64,000 nucleotides of DNA from Prevotella sp. (GTDB lineage: Bacteria > Bacteroidota > Bacteroidia > Bacteroidales > Bacteroidaceae). The notes under the pieces are model-generated. The model worked only from the letters and a program-made list of their open reading frames with translations, was not told the origin of the DNA and did no database searches. The stretch spans positions 1 to 64,000 of the forward strand of contig JAGCRH010000058.1 in NCBI GenBank assembly GCA_017964785.1, in the 5' to 3' direction. Position numbers and translations under genes: made by a program. Every line of letters begins with the position of its first letter. Position 1 is the stretch's first letter. Of the stretch, positions 63,039-64,000 are shown one piece after another.

Positions 63039-63623
63039 TTAGAAGGGGATATAGACAACTGCTAAGATTTTCGCACTCTTGCCTGGGGCACCATGCACGT
63101 GGTGCTTCACGATGGAGTCGTAGAAGATGCTGTCACCCTCTTTCAGGTTGTAGGTCTCCTTGCCATAGACAATCTCCACCTCGCCCTGCATCACGTAGAT
63201 GAACTCCTCACCCTCATGGGCAGAGAGTTGGAAGTTGGGATTGTCCTCGGGGTTGATGTCAATCACGAACGGTTCCATGTGGCGACCGGCCTTCTGCTGG
63301 GCCAACGGGTGGTACTCCATGTGCTTGCGGGCATCGGTGGCACCATTCGAGAAACTGATGCTGCTGTCGGCCTCGCGGTCTTTGGCACGGGTGATGACAG
63401 GGCCCAGGGCGTCGTTGTCGTCCATAAACGTACCCAGTCGCACACCGAGTGCACGGGCTATCTTGATCAGCGGCCCTAATGAGGGCAGGTTCTGGTCATT
63501 CTCAATCGAAATAATCTGGTCTGCTGTCAGACCACTACGTTCTGCGATCTCCTCGATGGAGAGATTCTTTGACTCGCGGATCGCCTTGATTTTGGATCCC
63601 ACGACGGTGTTGTTGCTTGACAT
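63039..63623 (-). CDS. XRE-family regulator with cupin domain
   Basis: 194 aa from the ATG at 63623. An N-terminal helix-turn-helix ([20 protein letters not shown], about 9-28, then [12 protein letters not shown]) and a C-terminal cupin (about 110-190, [19 protein letters not shown], then [16 protein letters not shown]). Such proteins sense a small ligand and often control the adjacent metabolic gene, here the acyl-CoA ligase. The longer frame to 63656 would read into the promoter. Confidence 0.85.
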   Translation of the reverse strand: MSSNNTVVGSKIKAIRESKNLSIEEIAERSGLTADQIISIENDQNLPSLGPLIKIARALGVRLGTFMDDNDALGPVITRAKDREADSSISFSNGATDARKHMEYHPLAQQKAGRHMEPFVIDINPEDNPNFQLSAHEGEEFIYVMQGEVEIVYGKETYNLKEGDSIFYDSIVKHHVHGAPGKSAKILAVVYIPF

Positions 63624-63653
63624 AAAAGTTATAATGTGTTGATTACTGGGGTG

Positions 63654-63685
63654 CAAAGTTACACTTTTTTGTCGAGACCGCCAAA
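63654..63685 (-). promoter_or_regulatory. Promoter of the XRE-cupin/acyl-CoA ligase operon
   Basis: On the minus strand TTTG (63685-63682), 20-nt spacer, TAACTTTG (63661-63654): a perfect match, about 30 nt before the start codon. Confidence 0.75.
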
Positions 63686-63732
63686 TAATCGCCCAATTAA
63701 TTCGAATTCTTATTAAAATAAGGTTGTGCGTC

Positions 63733-64000
63733 TTAATACAAGGACATCCAACTGGTGATGCTGTATTTGTAATCTCCAGTCAGGCGTACGTTCTTGGTGG
63801 TTTCTTTAATCGACTCAGGATAATGCCATCCGATGATTTCGCGTATATAGAAATGAATCGAGGCAAGGGAATATGTGGCGAAATCTGCCTGTTTGGAGTA
63901 GGCAATGAGGAACGAACGGGAGAAGGGCGAATTGACTTCTGAAAAGGTTTTGACTTCGTCATAGTACACATATCCTTCATACATTCCGGCAGCATCCAGA
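63733..64000 (-). CDS. C-terminal part of a hypothetical protein (runs off the window)
   Basis: The frame is open to the last base of the window, so this is the end of a longer gene whose start lies outside. The visible ~88 residues contain YEGYVYYDEVKTFSEV and an aromatic-rich C-terminus (IIGWHYPESIKET, ending SWMSLY). No family recognised. Confidence 0.5.
   Translation of the reverse strand, partial: LDAAGMYEGYVYYDEVKTFSEVNSPFSRSFLIAYSKQADFATYSLASIHFYIREIIGWHYPESIKETTKNVRLTGDYKYSITSWMSLY

Overview
The window is from a Bacteroidales genome, most likely Prevotella in the broad sense. Three things point there. Promoters match the Bacteroidetes pattern TTTG-N19/20-TAnnTTTG throughout. Shine-Dalgarno motifs are mostly absent. 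The chromosomal blocks are Bacteroidetes-specific in order and content (nusB-yajC-YbbR-coaE-DUF5606, rplY-pth-S4, glmM-DUF4827-DHH, tamL-tamB). The assignment comes from gene content alone; no database was searched.

Positions 1 to about 20.5 kb are accessory DNA of a mobile element. In order it carries: a TOPRIM/SF3 primase-helicase; a cluster of TTGGGAACA repeats; a partition-like operon (basic DNA-binding protein, NERD-domain protein, ParA) flanked on both sides by copies of TTATTAAATA; a leftward operon of two MobV-type relaxase paralogues plus a small protein; a leftward ATGA-coupled operon of three small proteins; a rightward SLOG protein and HExxH metallopeptidase; a candidate 0.2 kb RNA; and a run of small phage/ICE-like genes. 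It ends in about 2.6 kb (17.70-20.33 kb) with no credible protein. That stretch is packed with long helices, UUCG and GNRA loops and internally repeated modules, and it ends in a strong intrinsic terminator. I read it as one giant structured non-coding RNA, the most interesting object here. A second TTGGGAACA cluster follows directly. No integrase, tRNA or defined attachment site is visible, so the element ends are not resolved.

A shared control element links parts of the mobile region. A 31-bp sequence containing TTGTCTT...AAGACA occurs three times: before the relaxase operon, before the SLOG/peptidase operon and before the 0.2 kb RNA. Each time it lies exactly 39 nt upstream of a TAnnTTTG box.

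From about 20.9 kb to the end the DNA is ordinary chromosome. It encodes a macroglobulin-like protein, a carbohydrate-binding-like protein, an Ala-rich lipoprotein, a SulP transporter, an alpha/beta hydrolase, a GlmM-type mutase, a DUF4827 lipoprotein, a DHH phosphoesterase, a nucleotidyltransferase, TamL/TamB, AroB, a TonB-linked outer-membrane protein, CoaE fused to DUF5606, YbbR, YajC, NusB, L25, Pth, an S4 protein, a Ca/Na exchanger, a queuosine-precursor transporter, QueF, a lipoprotein, an OadA-like carboxyltransferase, an HD protein, LptD, a CPA2 antiporter, PepT, an acyl-CoA ligase, an XRE-cupin regulator and a partial gene at the edge. Heptameric tandem repeats with differing units recur between these genes. 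One lies in frame inside the mutase and one encodes the tail of Pth.
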